Of a stretch of 64,000 nucleotides of DNA, positions 47,576 to 60,062 are shown in pieces (positions within the stretch are counted from its first letter, which is position 1; the number at the start of each line of letters is the position of its first letter). A program made the translations under genes and the position numbers. Origin of the DNA: Pyrus communis (lineage: Eukaryota > Streptophyta > Magnoliopsida > Rosales > Rosaceae); NCBI RefSeq assembly GCF_963583255.1, contig NC_084806.1:22424317-22488316 (forward strand), written 5' to 3'. A model generated the notes under the pieces. The model had not been told where the DNA came from. It did no database searches and saw nothing but the letters and a program-made list of their open reading frames with translations.

Positions 47576-49536
47576 TGATAGGAGCATATTTATGCGACTT
47601 AAATGGCTTGTTCTTGTACATTTACGTTATGTTTCTTTAGTTATTTTAGTACTTTAAGCTATTTTCGTGTGTTTGTAGGTCCAAAGGGCTAAAGGAGCAA
47701 AAAGATGCATTTTGGAGACTTTTGGAGCACTTTTGGGCTAAGGACGGATAGCTTATGCTTGAAGCCAAAGTGTTGCACGAAATTGAAGACCTAATTGGAG
47801 CCAAAGTGTTGGAACCTTGTTCTCTTTAGTTTTAGGACATTTAAACCTTTCCTAATCCCAATCATGCCATGCATAACACACATCCATTCTAACACATTGT
47901 CATTGCACATGCATTTCCTTCATTAGTTAACCCACATGCACTTATCACTTATCATCACCACATATCATATCACTTAATCACTTATCACTTATCATCACCA
48001 CTTAACCACTTATCATATCATAACCACATATCATATCACTTATCACTTATCACTTAACATAACATCCACCTACTTCACCTACAACATCCACTTCACCTAC
48101 AACATCCACCCACTTCACCTACAACATCCACCTACTTCACCTACAACATCCACCCACTTCACCTACAACATCCACCTACTTCACCTACAACATCCACCTA
48201 CTTCACCTACAACATCCACTTCACCTACAACATCCACCTACTTCACCTACAACATCCACCTACTTCACCTACAAATGACATAGCCATATGTTCCCTCCAC
48301 TACTCCTATAAATACCCTTGCATTCATTCATTCATGGACATCTCATTTTCATACACAACACATTACAAACACATTCTCCCTTCCCTAGCCGTGAGCTTCC
48401 CATCTCTCCCCTTATAATCCAAACACCATTTTTCCATTCCACACTTCCATTCCCCCAAACCAACTATCCTTAGACCTTATGCTACAATAAAAAGGAAGAG
48501 AAGAGGGCCTAAACATTCATACAATTCAAGTTTGAGTTGTTGGAATGTTTAGGTGTTTCTTTGATTTCAATGTTTAAATTTAATTCTCTTTGTTTTGTAT
48601 GAGGAACTAAACCCCCCCCCCCCCTTAGCTAGGGGGTGATTCGAAATATATGTTTATGCTTGCATTTTGATTTGATTACTTCTAATTGCATTTCATAAGT
48701 TGTTGATTCAATTTGTTTAACCGTTTGATTGATAACTTATTTATGTATGTTTATTAAGAATGCGCGCTTAATTTTCATGCATGAATATGACGCTAGAATA
48801 TAAGTGATTTTCACCTAATCGTTATGAACTTATATTCACAAGTAGTGGAGGTTGCTTATAAACAATCGCGTTAAATGAATTCTTGGCACGAGTTTCATGC
48901 TCATCATAGTAACGAATGCCTCGTCAACACTTATAGTTTCATAATGCTTAATGATCTTTGATTGTATCTTTATTGTGCTGTTCACATAAAGGACTTTTGG
49001 AGAATGTTGTGAATTGCGTTGCGCTAACCCATCCAATTCATTAACTTAAGGAAAACTTGACGGTTAATTTAAGCGGACCTAATTAACCCGGGGTGATGAG
49101 TTTCATAATTTATTGAAATGTAATTGGAAATCTTTTTAGTATGCAAGTGTAACATATGTGGAGATGACCCCCTTAGCTAGCATTCATCCATTCTATTTCA
49201 TCAATTTCATATTTACATTCTGTTTTAATTTGTTCATTATTTCAATTTTCGTCAAACCTAAATCCCCATTTTGCTTTAATGTTCATTTTAGTTAGAATTC
49301 AATTTAGTTTATGTTTTAAAGCATTTTGAGTCTTTGGTTTGTCTTAGTGATTTAAAGTTTAGTTTTGCATTCTTTGAGTCTAGTATAGTGTTTTAAACTT
49401 TATTTTACGTTTTTGAGTCAGTTTCCAAGAGATTTGCAATCCCTCCTAATCCTCGGTCCAGAACGATCCCTACTTATACTTATACTACAATTGTCAAAAA
49501 GAGGGTTTAATTTGTGTGCGTATAAATCTCGCATCA
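47576..49536 (+). repeat. LTR shared by M (as 3' LTR) and N (as 5' LTR)
   Basis: 1961 bp, TGATAGGAGC to CTCGCATCA. A PPT precedes it and a PBS follows it, so one LTR has an element's 3' end on its left and an element's 5' end on its right. It carries ten 22/18-bp U3 units, a TATA box (48307-48314), and a 13-C tract in the C/G hairpin (48612-48624). It lacks the doubled block of C, H, I and O. Confidence 0.9.
48062..48273 (+). repeat. 22/18-bp minisatellite, 10 units, in LTR U3
   Basis: Eight 22-bp units (ACATCCACCTACTTCACCTA plus CA) and two 18-bp units lacking four bases, in tandem, 34 bp before the TATA box. This is the longest version of this array in the window. Confidence 0.95.
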
Positions 49537-49541
49537 AATTT

Positions 49542-49559
49542 TGGCGCCGTTGCCGGGGA
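49542..49559 (+). other. PBS of element N (tRNA-Asp)
   Basis: TGGCGCCGTTGCCGGGGA, five bases after the LTR. Confidence 0.93.
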
Positions 49560-49718
49560 TTAGCAACTTTGCTAATCCCTTGGTTCTTTTCTTTTTTTTT
49601 TTTGGTTTAGTTGTTTTCGTTTTAGTTTCTAACTTAATGTTGTTTTCTTTGTTTGTTGTTACTTTTGATATTTGATTTAGTTCTCTTTCTTTGATTTTAG
49701 GTACTAGAGAAGTAAGAT

Positions 49719-50481
49719 ATGGATTTTGCTAGCATTCAAGCTCAATTGGCAAATCTTACTTCTAAATTGTCGCCGTATGCCGAAAGGACCACAATGCAGA
49801 GTGTCCCTACATTTGGTGCTTCATATAGGCAAGGATTTCAAGCCAATCAATGTCCACAAAGAGATTGGAGGGATCATTCAAACTCTATATGGTGGGAAGA
49901 TCAACAAGTTCAACGTGAAGCATATTGGCAACCATATGAGGAGTTCTATTCAAGACCTATGCAGCCACCACAACTTCATATGCAATATGCTCAATTAAAT
50001 TCAAGTTCGCCAATAGATTATAATCAAATTCTTAATGAAATAAATTCTTTGGCGCAGGGGTCACAAAATCAAGCCAAGGAGGCTCAACAAGAAGCATATT
50101 GGCAACCATATGAGGAGTTCAATACAACACCTATGCAGCCACCACAACCTCCCCCACAACAATTCCAATCAAGTTCAAGTATGTCCATGGATAATGATAA
50201 AAATTTTCAATTACTAACCTCTTTGGCGCAGGGGTCACAAAATCAAGCCAAGGAGTTGGGTAAATTGGACGAGCAATTTGGGCAGATTATGGAGTTCATG
50301 AAACAAATTCAAGAGCAAAGTGAACTCTCCAACTCAACTATTGAAAACTCGAAGGAAGATTTTGAAATCCATAATGCTATCACTTTGGGAAGTGCTATGG
50401 AGGTTGGAGCTGACCTAAAAATGTCCAAACATAGCCTAGAAGTGGATGAAGAGCTGCTAATTGAGGAGGAGGAAGAAGACA
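49719..50481 (+). pseudogene. Gag-linker ORF of element N, first part (split by Tekay-like element)
   Basis: Begins MDFASIQAQLANLTSKL, unlike C, I and O, but then shares DWRDHSNSIWW, two copies of AYWQPYEEF(Y/N), the DYNQ-LNE segment and a glutamine-rich linker. No capsid, knuckle, protease or polymerase. The Tekay-like element inserted at 50481 after codon 254. The remaining codons are at 60063-60634, in the same frame once the element and one AGACA copy are disregarded, giving a total of 445 codons including the stop. So the ORF was open at the time of insertion. Confidence 0.85.
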
Positions 50482-52795
50482 TGTAACATCCCGTCCCGAA
50501 ACTAACGAAACGTACGTGTGAATTTACAATTTTACCCCCCTAGCTGTTATTTTACGTGTATTTTTGTGTTGTGTGGTGTGGTAGGACCACACACAATCAT
50601 ACATTTTTTTCTTTCTTTCCGGGATTCCCTCCCTCATTCCCTCACTCTGTCTCTTCTCTCAGTCTCTCTCTCTCTCTCTTCCTCCCCGAGTTCACCTTCT
50701 TCTTCTTCTTCTTCCTCTACACACGGACACACATACAAACCTAATCAAATCTTCACCAAACAAGAAACCAAGACCACCATCGTGTTCGTGGAGCTGAGAG
50801 GAGTTCAAAGGTGCCATTTTCAGGTAAGGAAAACACCATTTTCACGTCGATATCACGAGGTCCGATTTGAACACTGTTCATGCAAACCTAAACTAGCTTG
50901 TTTTTGGAATTTCTAAGCTTGTAGTTGTGCTTGTGAGGTCCCAAGGAGCCTCGGAGTAGTTCGTTGGGTGAATTTGGACGTCGGGATCGTCCTGTACGAA
51001 GTTGGCCGATTCTTGAAGTTGAAGACAGGTATGATCTAGCAATTTTTAGGCCTTAAAACTAGTCTAACGTGATTCTACTAGTCCTAAGCTTCATTTTGGT
51101 ATAAAGAACGTGAAAAATGGTTGAAAAACGAAGGAGAAAACTTAGTTTGAAAATTACCCAGTTTTCCGGCGCCGTCGCCGGCGCCGGCGTCTCGCCGGAG
51201 AAGAAAGGAGAATATTCCGTTAAGTCTAACGGAATATTCCTAACGGCAGTGACAGAATCCGGTTAGATTTGACGGAATATTCCGTCAGTTAACGGAATAT
51301 TCCTGACGGCGTCAACTGACGCCGTCAGTGTGCAGTGCACGTGGGCCGCGCGTGGGGGCGCGTAGGTCCGTGCGTGTTCAGGCGCGTGGGGGCGCGTGCG
51401 TGGTCCAAAAATTTTTCTAAAAATATGGGCGTGATCCTGAGGTTGTGTAGGTCACGTTGGTATATTCATTTGTCCAATTTGAGCAATGTATGAGAAGTTA
51501 TTACGAGAAGTTGCTTAGGTGCTTTTAAATTAATGTTTTCGTAACTTTGTCGCGTATAGGTGATTCGTTTTCCGAGGACGAGCGTACGCACTCGAGGCAG
51601 GGGGGCTACGACCCTTCTAATTATCAGTGAGTGGGCTTTTGTTTTCCGTATATACCTATATACATATTAATTCCCAGAAATTAAATAGAAAAGGTTATAT
51701 GTTTTATGCCATGCATCATTTGAATATTGTTTACGCATCATCACGTGCGTTGGTAGTTGGCATACATATATAAATGTGTATTTGGTGCTGTGGACGCACA
51801 GGTAAGTGCCAGGTAAGCGGTATTCATGTGGTTATGCATTCCTGTTTATTATGCAATAGTAGTTTGAAATGCTTAGAGAGCTCATAATCTGCACCCCCGG
51901 TGTTAGTGCTCCCGCCCAGGGCCAGGGCACAGTCCTTCACGTGATGTTCACCAGCACCACACGCTCGCCTTGGATCCAAGTTAGGTGCAAGCCTTGTCGT
52001 ACATACCACATTAGGTGGTTCCGACTCGTAGGTGACCCGCGATTATTCGCACAGTCTTCACGTGATCGTAGCACTAGAGCGTATATATTACACCCAGTCT
52101 TGTCGTACAGACCACGTTAGGTGGTTCCGACTCGTGTGCAGATTCAGATATTGAGTTGAGATTGAAGCTCTATATGCAGCCGTACAGGTCACGTTAGGTG
52201 ACTCCCGGCTGCCAGATTATATATATTCGATGTGAATTACGCTTGAGCATTTATAATTGATTATGATATTCTGTAATGGCATATTCTCAAGCATGAATGG
52301 CATATTGCAAAGCATGAATGGCATATTGTGAGCATGAATGGCATATGTGGAGCATGATTGACATATCTATACATACGTATATATGTTCATTTTCTGGGAA
52401 GTATACAGGTTTTACGGCGAGGGGTTAGAATGTGTTTTGCTAAAGAGTTTTCAAAGAACTTTGTTTTTGCCCACTCACGCTTTTGTTTTTGCGCCCCTCC
52501 AGGTTCTAGTGGTCTAGCAAGTTCGGTGGTCTATCCCAGAGGGCGTCCCGGCATTTCTGACAGACACTCACCATTGTAGGGTCACCTTCGGGTGTACATA
52601 TGTCGTATCTTTCCTTTTTCGACTGCTGTAGACTTGCTCTGAATTGTGTCTCTCATACACTAGTACTTTGTATGCTATTAGGTTTTTAATGATTCGTACT
52701 TTTATATTACTATACCTTTAGCTTCCGCACGCGCACATGGCTACGTCACCTTCGCGTGACGGCCAGCATGCCCTGATCTCGGTCGGGGTGTGTCA
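50482..52795 (+). repeat. 5' LTR of the 50482 Tekay-like element
   Basis: 2314 bp from TGTAACATCC to GGTGTGTCA. It contains a CT-rich leader, a palindrome cluster (51210-51328), GCGCGTGGGG repeats, and a conserved block (about 51874-52219) nearly identical to that of element D. Confidence 0.96.
51210..51328 (+). repeat. Palindrome cluster in Tekay-like LTR
   Basis: Three perfect inverted repeats: 51210-51239 with 13-bp arms starting GAATATTCC and a 4-base loop; a 16-bp palindrome GACGGAATATTCCGTC at 51271-51286; and 51303-51328 with 12-bp arms CTGACGGCGTCA and a 2-base loop. GAATATTC occurs four times. The cluster is repeated in the 3' LTR at +7262. Confidence 0.95.
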
Positions 52796-52798
52796 GCT

Positions 52799-52811
52799 TG
52801 GTATCAGAGCC
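52799..52811 (+). other. PBS of the 50482 element (initiator tRNA-Met)
   Basis: TGGTATCAGAGCC, three bases after the 5' LTR. Confidence 0.93.
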
Positions 52812-52872
52812 TAGGTTTGGCAGTCCTGTGTCTTTGTGAGTATTCTAATAGTTGGTGTCTTATGTCAGAATC

Positions 52873-55800
52873 ATGCCGCCTCGTCGGGAACCACGTCGCT
52901 CAGATGAGTCTAGTTTTCCTGATCTTACTCAGTTGGGGGAAGTGATTGCTACAGCCCTTCAAACAGTGATGCGCCCTCCCCAGAGGACTCCTCTGGAGAC
53001 TATGTATAACTTGAAGTTGGATAAGTTTAAAGGTAACGAGGGTCACGAAGGCGCAGAACGTTGGTTGGAACACATAGAGAAGACTTTCCGTGTGTTGCAT
53101 AACCAGGGGAACCTTCCTATGGAAAGGTGGGTTGAGACAACCTCTTGGTTTCTGGAGATGGAGTCTGCAGCTTGGTGGGAGCAAGAACTTCGTAGGTTGA
53201 CTCCAGCTCAGAGGACCGATTGGAATGTTTTCAAAGACGTGTTTCAAAGGAGATTTGTACCCCCTGAGTATATCGACCGTAAGAAACAGGAATTCACTGA
53301 ATTGAAACAGCGAAAGATGACGGCTAACGAGTACTATCGTAAGTTCACTGATTTGTCTCGTTACTATCCCGATGTCGCTGGTAATCAGGCGGAGATGCTT
53401 CGTCGTTTTCGCTTGGGCACTAAGAAGAAATGGCGTTCTATGGTAACTACTACTCACTGTGAGTCATATCAGGAGTTCTATGAGATATTGTTGAGGGTAG
53501 AGGACTCTGAGAATATGTCAAGTGATAGTGACGAAGAGAAAAACGGCAATCAGAAGAAAGACGACAAAGGAAAAGGTCAAACATCGTTGGGGCCTCGCCA
53601 AACTCAGAACTTTAAAAGGGGTTGTGCAAGTTCAAGTTCGTCTAGTGGTGGTTTCAGTGCCTCTGGACAAGGACGTGGAGGTAGGTTTTATGGAGGTGCT
53701 CGAGGCCAGAGACAAGATGATGGTGGCCGAAACCGACTCCCATTTTGCCGTAGATGTAATAATCGACATTTCGGCGAGTGTAGGCGTGGCAACGGTGCTT
53801 GTTTCACGTGTGGGCAGATGGGACATAGAGCGGTGAATTGTCCCCAGGGTCAGCAACAGAAGCCGCAGCAGACCTTTATGCCGCCACCTGCACCGATTCG
53901 GCAAATCCAAGGTCCGAGTAATTATGGTCAAACAGGTAGAGGTGGTGCCTATCACTATCAGGGTGATGCTGTTCCCTATGCCCCGGGACCGTATCAGTAC
54001 CCCCAGGACCCGTATTCACAAGGTGGTTATCCCCCGTATCCCAGCAACTACATGCCGTATCCTCCAGCTCCAACAAGTGGTTCTCAGTGGTACCAAGGAG
54101 GACAGTATCAGCAGGGTGAGAATGCCACTAGTAGTGCAGGGTCTTCGAGGCAGATGGGTCAGCCCAGTCAGGGGCGTGGAGCTCAAGGTCGCGGTGTTCA
54201 AGCGAGCAGAGGTCGTGGAGGACGACAGCAGGGCCAGGGGCGTATTCACAATATTTCCCTGCAGGATGCTCAGAACAACCCGGACTTGATAATGGGTACG
54301 TTAAACATTCTTGGTTATTTTGCTAGAGTCTTAATTGATTGTGGAGCTACACATTCCGTTATTTCTCATACATTTGCTCAAGTAACGCAACCTCGCCCCA
54401 CACCTCTAGGGTACGATTTAGAGTTCGCTATGCCTAGAGGAGAGAGATGTGTTGTAGATTGTGTGTACCCAGGATGTCCAGTGATAGTAGAGGGTGTAGT
54501 TATGCCCGCGGATCTTATTCCGTTAGATATTGTCGATTTTGATGTGATTTTGGGCAATGATTGGTTGCACTTCTATCGTGCCAACATTGATTGTTACGGG
54601 AAAGTAGTTACGTTTCACCGTCCTGGATTACCTGAGGTTACTTTTGTGGGTAAGCAGAGTGGAGTAAGACACGGCGTTATTTCAGCTTTGCGAGCAAAGA
54701 AGTTGTTGTCTAAAGGTTGTCACGGGTATCTAGCTCATGTGGTGCTAGAGGAGGCCGTTCCTAGCAGAATTGAGGATGTGAGAGTGGTTAGACACTTTCC
54801 TGATGTTTTTCCTGAAGATTTACCTGGTTTACCCCCAGATCGAGATGTGGATTTCACTATTGAGTTGCTTCCAGGTACTAATCCTATTTCATTAACTCCT
54901 TATCGAATGGCTCCTGCTGAGTTAAGGGAATTGAAAGTGCAATTACAGGAATTAGTGGATAAGGGATTCATTCAGCCTAGTATTTCACCTTGGGGCGCTC
55001 CAGTGTTGTTTGTGAGAAAGAAAGATGGGACTTTGAGGCTGTGTATCGACTACAGACAATTGAATCGGGTGACGATTAAAAACCGTTATCCATTGCCTCG
55101 TATCGACGATTTGTTTGATCAGCTGAGAGGTGCTTGTGTATTTTCTAAGATAGACTTGAGGTCTGGGTACTATCAGCTGAAGATTAGTAGGGATGATGTT
55201 CCTAAGACGGCGTTCAGGACTCGTTACGGTCATTACGAGTTTCTGGTTATGCCATTTGGGTTGACGAATGCACCAGCAGCTTTTATGGATTTAATGAACC
55301 GGGTATTTCAGCCTTACCTGGATAGATTTGTCATTGTCTTCATTGACGATATTCTGGTGTATTCTAAGTCCAAAGCGGAACATGTCCGACATCTTACTTT
55401 GGTGTTGAAAAGGTTGAGAGAACACCAATTGTATGCTAAGTTTAGTAAGTGCCAGTTCTGGTTAGATCAAGTCGCGTTTTTGGGGCACATCATTTCTGCT
55501 CAAGGTATTCTGGTTGATACTCAGAAGGTTGCAGCTGTGGAGAGTTGGGAGCAACCACGAACCGTCACTGAGGTGAGAAGTTTCATTGGTTTGGCGGGAT
55601 ATTATCAGAGATTCGTTAAGGATTTTTCGGTAATTGCTTTGCCACTGACGAGGTTAACAAGGAAAGATGTTAAGTTTGAGTGGAATGATAAGTGTGAGCA
55701 AAGTTTCCAGCAGTTGAAGCATTGTCTTACTAATGCACCTGTTTTGGCACTTCCAGACGATAGTGGTGATTTCGAGGTTTATAGCGATGCTTCCTTGAAT

Positions 55801-57687
55801 GGTCTGGGATGTGTATTGATGCAGCATGGTAGAGTGATTGCTTATGCTTCGCGGCAGTTGAAAACCCATGAAATGAATTACCCTACACATGATTTGGAGT
55901 TGGCTGCTATTATCTTTGCATTGAAGTTGTGGAGACACTATCTTTATGGAGAAAAGTGTAGGATCTTCACAGATCACAAGAGTCTTCAGTATCTCTTTAC
56001 CCAGAAGGAACTTAATCTTCGTCAACGGAGGTGGTTGGAGTTGCTCAGCGATTACGATTGCACGATTGATTATCACCCTGGTCGTGCGAACGTAGTAGCC
56101 GATGCACTTAGCAGGAAGTCACATGGCCGTATCAATGCGTTGTACGCTAGTCGTATTCCTCTTTTGGTGGACTTGCGTGCTACGGGAGTAAGGTTAGAAG
56201 CAGAAGATCGAGAAGTGGCATTACTTGCTAATTTTCAAGTTAGGCCAATCTTAGTTGATCGGGTGCTTGAAGCTCAGGTAGCTGATGAACAGATTCAAGA
56301 ACTAATTCAAGCTCGAGATCAAGGAAGGAGGCGAGATCTCAGAGTTCGTGATTCTGATGGCATGTTGATGTTAGAGGGTAGAATGTTCGTGCCTAGTAAT
56401 GTGGACTTGAAGAAGGAAATTCTTGATGAAGCACATATCTCGGCTTATGCCATGCACCCAGGGGCAACCAAAATGTATCATACCATTCGACCATTTTACT
56501 ATTGGCCGGGTATGAAAAGGGAGATAGCTGAGTATGTGAGCAGTTGTGCTGTTTGTCAGCAGGTTAAAGCAGAAAGAAAGAAGCCGTTTGGATTGTTACA
56601 GCCGCTTCCCGTTCCAGAGTGGAAGTGGGAAAATATCACTATGGATTTTGTGTACAAGTTGCCGCGTACACATAATGGCTTTGATGGCATTTGGGTGATC
56701 GTTGATCGGCTCACTAAGTCGGCACATTTCATTCCAGTAAGAGAGAAGTACTCTTTGAGCCGGTTAGCAGAGCTGTTTATTTCAAAGGTTGTGAAGTACC
56801 ATGGTGTCCCTGTAAGTATTGTCTCGGATCGTGATCCACGATTCACATCAAAGTTTTGGGTAGCCTTTCAGGAAGCTTTGGGTACGAGACTACTTTACAG
56901 TACGGCATATCATCCACAAACGGACGGACAGTCTGAGAGAACTATTCAGACCTTGGAAGATATGCTGCGAGCATCAGTGTTACAGTTCAGTGATGCTTGG
57001 CACCAGCGGTTAGATTTGATGGAATTTGCTTACAACAACAGTTTCCATTCGAGCATTGGCATGGCGCCATTTGAGGCTTTGTATGGTAGATCTTGTCGCA
57101 CTCCGTTATGTTGGTCGGAGGTTGGCGAAAGAGTTTTAGTAGGTCCGGAGATTGTCGAGGAGACTACTCAAAATGTTCAGGTAATTAGGTCTAACCTGAA
57201 AGCAGCTCAGGACAGGCAGAAAAGTTTAGCAGATCGACATGCTACGGACAGAACGTATGAGGTCGGAGATTGGGTATTTCTGAAGCTTTCACCGTGGAGA
57301 GGTGTTGTGCAGTTTGGAAAGAAAGGGAAGTTGAGTCCCAGGTATATCGGACCGTACATAGTCACAGAAAAAGTTGGTGAGGTAGCTTATAGGTTGGAGT
57401 TGCCTCCGGAGTTGGCTAAAGTGCATAACGTTTTTCACGTGTCTATGCTCCGACATTACGTTGCTGATCCATTGCATGTGATCCCTCCTCAACCGTTAGA
57501 GATAAATCCAGATTTGACGTACGACGAGGAACCGTTAACGATCTTAGATTGGAAAGAGAAGGTTCTGAGGAACAAGACGGTGAATTTGGTGAAAGTTTTG
57601 TGGAGGAGTCACTCGGTTGAAGAAGCTACATGGGAGACAGAAGAACGAATGAGGGATTTGTATCCTAGATTATTCTTTGACTATTAG
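52873..57687 (+). CDS. gag-pol: Tekay-like Gag-Pol polyprotein with chromodomain-like tail, uninterrupted
   Basis: 1604 residues in one frame from ATG 52873 ([14 protein letters not shown]); the longer frame begins at TTG. Order: Gag core around residues 45-210 ([22 protein letters not shown]); CCHC knuckle [14 protein letters not shown] (310-323); Gly/Gln/Tyr/Pro-rich linker; protease with DCGATHS at 489; RT with FIDD (823-826); RNase H with D972 and TDHK near 1034; integrase with H/C zinc region, D1258, D1319 and E1355 (D-D-35-E); then [17 protein letters not shown] and a chromodomain-like end ([26 protein letters not shown]). The chromodomain is known in this clade to direct integration to heterochromatin. 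All catalytic residues I could check are present, so the protein is probably functional. It could supply proteins in trans to element D. Confidence 0.96.
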   Translation: MPPRREPRRSDESSFPDLTQLGEVIATALQTVMRPPQRTPLETMYNLKLDKFKGNEGHEGAERWLEHIEKTFRVLHNQGNLPMERWVETTSWFLEMESAAWWEQELRRLTPAQRTDWNVFKDVFQRRFVPPEYIDRKKQEFTELKQRKMTANEYYRKFTDLSRYYPDVAGNQAEMLRRFRLGTKKKWRSMVTTTHCESYQEFYEILLRVEDSENMSSDSDEEKNGNQKKDDKGKGQTSLGPRQTQNFKRGCASSSSSSGGFSASGQGRGGRFYGGARGQRQDDGGRNRLPFCRRCNNRHFGECRRGNGACFTCGQMGHRAVNCPQGQQQKPQQTFMPPPAPIRQIQGPSNYGQTGRGGAYHYQGDAVPYAPGPYQYPQDPYSQGGYPPYPSNYMPYPPAPTSGSQWYQGGQYQQGENATSSAGSSRQMGQPSQGRGAQGRGVQASRGRGGRQQGQGRIHNISLQDAQNNPDLIMGTLNILGYFARVLIDCGATHSVISHTFAQVTQPRPTPLGYDLEFAMPRGERCVVDCVYPGCPVIVEGVVMPADLIPLDIVDFDVILGNDWLHFYRANIDCYGKVVTFHRPGLPEVTFVGKQSGVRHGVISALRAKKLLSKGCHGYLAHVVLEEAVPSRIEDVRVVRHFPDVFPEDLPGLPPDRDVDFTIELLPGTNPISLTPYRMAPAELRELKVQLQELVDKGFIQPSISPWGAPVLFVRKKDGTLRLCIDYRQLNRVTIKNRYPLPRIDDLFDQLRGACVFSKIDLRSGYYQLKISRDDVPKTAFRTRYGHYEFLVMPFGLTNAPAAFMDLMNRVFQPYLDRFVIVFIDDILVYSKSKAEHVRHLTLVLKRLREHQLYAKFSKCQFWLDQVAFLGHIISAQGILVDTQKVAAVESWEQPRTVTEVRSFIGLAGYYQRFVKDFSVIALPLTRLTRKDVKFEWNDKCEQSFQQLKHCLTNAPVLALPDDSGDFEVYSDASLNGLGCVLMQHGRVIAYASRQLKTHEMNYPTHDLELAAIIFALKLWRHYLYGEKCRIFTDHKSLQYLFTQKELNLRQRRWLELLSDYDCTIDYHPGRANVVADALSRKSHGRINALYASRIPLLVDLRATGVRLEAEDREVALLANFQVRPILVDRVLEAQVADEQIQELIQARDQGRRRDLRVRDSDGMLMLEGRMFVPSNVDLKKEILDEAHISAYAMHPGATKMYHTIRPFYYWPGMKREIAEYVSSCAVCQQVKAERKKPFGLLQPLPVPEWKWENITMDFVYKLPRTHNGFDGIWVIVDRLTKSAHFIPVREKYSLSRLAELFISKVVKYHGVPVSIVSDRDPRFTSKFWVAFQEALGTRLLYSTAYHPQTDGQSERTIQTLEDMLRASVLQFSDAWHQRLDLMEFAYNNSFHSSIGMAPFEALYGRSCRTPLCWSEVGERVLVGPEIVEETTQNVQVIRSNLKAAQDRQKSLADRHATDRTYEVGDWVFLKLSPWRGVVQFGKKGKLSPRYIGPYIVTEKVGEVAYRLELPPELAKVHNVFHVSMLRHYVADPLHVIPPQPLEINPDLTYDEEPLTILDWKEKVLRNKTVNLVKVLWRSHSVEEATWETEERMRDLYPRLFFDY

Positions 57688-57730
57688 GGGTGTATTGAGG
57701 TTGTTTTGAATTTCGGGACGAAATTCTATT

Positions 57731-57742
57731 AAGGAGGGTAGG
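57731..57742 (+). other. PPT of the 50482 element
   Basis: AAGGAGGGTAGG immediately before the 3' LTR, nearly the same as in element D. Confidence 0.88.
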
Positions 57743-57743
57743 T

Positions 57744-60057
57744 TGTAACATCCCGTCCCGAAACTAACGAAACGTACGTGTGAATTTACAATTTTACCCC
57801 CCTAGCTGTTATTTTACGTGTATTTTTGTGTTGTGTGGTGTGGTAGGACCACACACAATCATACATTTTTTTCTTTCTTTCCGGGATTCCCTCCCTCATT
57901 CCCTCACTCTGTCTCTTCTCTCAGTCTCTCTCTCTCTCTCTTCCTCCCCGAGTTCACCTTCTTCTTCTTCTTCTTCCTCTACACACGGACACACATACAA
58001 ACCTAATCAAATCTTCACCAAACAAGAAACCAAGACCACCATCGTGTTCGTGGAGCTGAGAGGAGTTCAAAGGTGCCATTTTCAGGTAAGGAAAACACCA
58101 TTTTCACGTCGATATCACGAGGTCCGATTTGAACACTGTTCATGCAAACCTAAACTAGCTTGTTTTTGGAATTTCTAAGCTTGTAGTTGTGCTTGTGAGG
58201 TCCCAAGGAGCCTCGGAGTAGTTCGTTGGGTGAATTTGGACGTCGGGATCGTCCTGTACGAAGTTGGCCGATTCTTGAAGTTGAAGACAGGTATGATCTA
58301 GCAATTTTTAGGCCTTAAAACTAGTCTAACGTGATTCTACTAGTCCTAAGCTTCATTTTGGTATAAAGAACGTGAAAAATGGTTGAAAAACGAAGGAGAA
58401 AACTTAGTTTGAAAATTACCCAGTTTTCCGGCGCCGTCGCCGGCGCCGGCGTCTCGCCGGAGAAGAAAGGAGAATATTCCGTTAAGTCTAACGGAATATT
58501 CCTAACGGCAGTGACAGAATCCGGTTAGATTTGACGGAATATTCCGTCAGTTAACGGAATATTCCTGACGGCGTCAACTGACGCCGTCAGTGTGCAGTGC
58601 ACGTGGGCCGCGCGTGGGGGCGCGTAGGTCCGTGCGTGTTCAGGCGCGTGGGGGCGCGTGCGTGGTCCAAAAATTTTTCTAAAAATATGGGCGTGATCCT
58701 GAGGTTGTGTAGGTCACGTTGGTATATTCATTTGTCCAATTTGAGCAATGTATGAGAAGTTATTACGAGAAGTTGCTTAGGTGCTTTTAAATTAATGTTT
58801 TCGTAACTTTGTCGCGTATAGGTGATTCGTTTTCCGAGGACGAGCGTACGCACTCGAGGCAGGGGGGCTACGACCCTTCTAATTATCAGTGAGTGGGCTT
58901 TTGTTTTCCGTATATACCTATATACATATTAATTCCCAGAAATTAAATAGAAAAGGTTATATGTTTTATGCCATGCATCATTTGAATATTGTTTACGCAT
59001 CATCACGTGCGTTGGTAGTTGGCATACATATATAAATGTGTATTTGGTGCTGTGGACGCACAGGTAAGTGCCAGGTAAGCGGTATTCATGTGGTTATGCA
59101 TTCCTGTTTATTATGCAATAGTAGTTTGAAATGCTTAGAGAGCTCATAATCTGCACCCCCGGTGTTAGTGCTCCCGCCCAGGGCCAGGGCACAGTCCTTC
59201 ACGTGATGTTCACCAGCACCACACGCTCGCCTTGGATCCAAGTTAGGTGCAAGCCTTGTCGTACAGACCACATTAGGTGGTTCCGACTCGTAGGTGACCC
59301 GCGATTATTCGCACAGTCTTCACGTGATCGTAGCACTAGAGCGTATATATTACACCCAGTCTTGTCGTACAGACCACGTTAGGTGGTTCCGACTCGTGTG
59401 CAGATTCAGATATTGAGTTGAGATTGAAGCTCTATATGCAGCCGTACAGGTCACGTTAGGTGACTCCCGGCTGCCAGATTATATATATTCGATGTGAATT
59501 ACGCTTGAGCATTTATAATTGATTATGATATTCTGTAATGGCATATTCTCAAGCATGAATGGCATATTGCAAAGCATGAATGGCATATTGTGAGCATGAA
59601 TGGCATATGTGGAGCATGATTGACATATCTATACATACGTATATATGTTCATTTTCTGGGAAGTATACAGGTTTTACGGCGAGGGGTTAGAATGTGTTTT
59701 GCTAAAGAGTTTTCAAAGAACTTTGTTTTTGCCCACTCACGCTTTTGTTTTTGCGCCCCTCCAGGTTCTAGTGGTCTAGCAAGTTCGGTGGTCTATCCCA
59801 GAGGGCGTCCCGGCATTTCTGACAGACACTCACCATTGTAGGGTCACCTTCGGGTGTACATATGTCGTATCTTTCCTTTTTCGACTGCTGTAGACTTGCT
59901 CTGAATTGTGTCTCTCATACACTAGTACTTTGTATGCTATTAGGTTTTTAATGATTCGTACTTTTATATTACTATACCTTTAGCTTCCGCACGCGCACAT
60001 GGCTACGTCACCTTCGCGTGACGGCCAGCATGCCCTGATCTCGGTCGGGGTGTGTCA
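57744..60057 (+). repeat. 3' LTR of the 50482 Tekay-like element
   Basis: 2314 bp, same length as the 5' LTR, with one noticed base difference. Followed by AGACA. Confidence 0.96.
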
Positions 60058-60062
60058 AGACA

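Larger units (their letters stand above)
50482..60057 (+). mobile_element. Tekay/Del-like chromovirus, apparently complete
   Basis: A 9576-bp element with two 2314-bp LTRs, initiator-tRNA-Met PBS, one open gag-pol, PPT and a perfect target duplication AGACA (50477-50481 and 60058-60062). I noticed a single difference between the LTRs (T at 52004, G at 59266), so insertion is very recent. It sits in the Gag-linker ORF of N. By structure it could be an active autonomous element. Confidence 0.96.

Noticed and set aside
52900..53457. Antisense ORFs of up to 185 codons inside the Tekay-like gag-pol
   Set aside because: Shadows of the coding strand, with no start context or homology.
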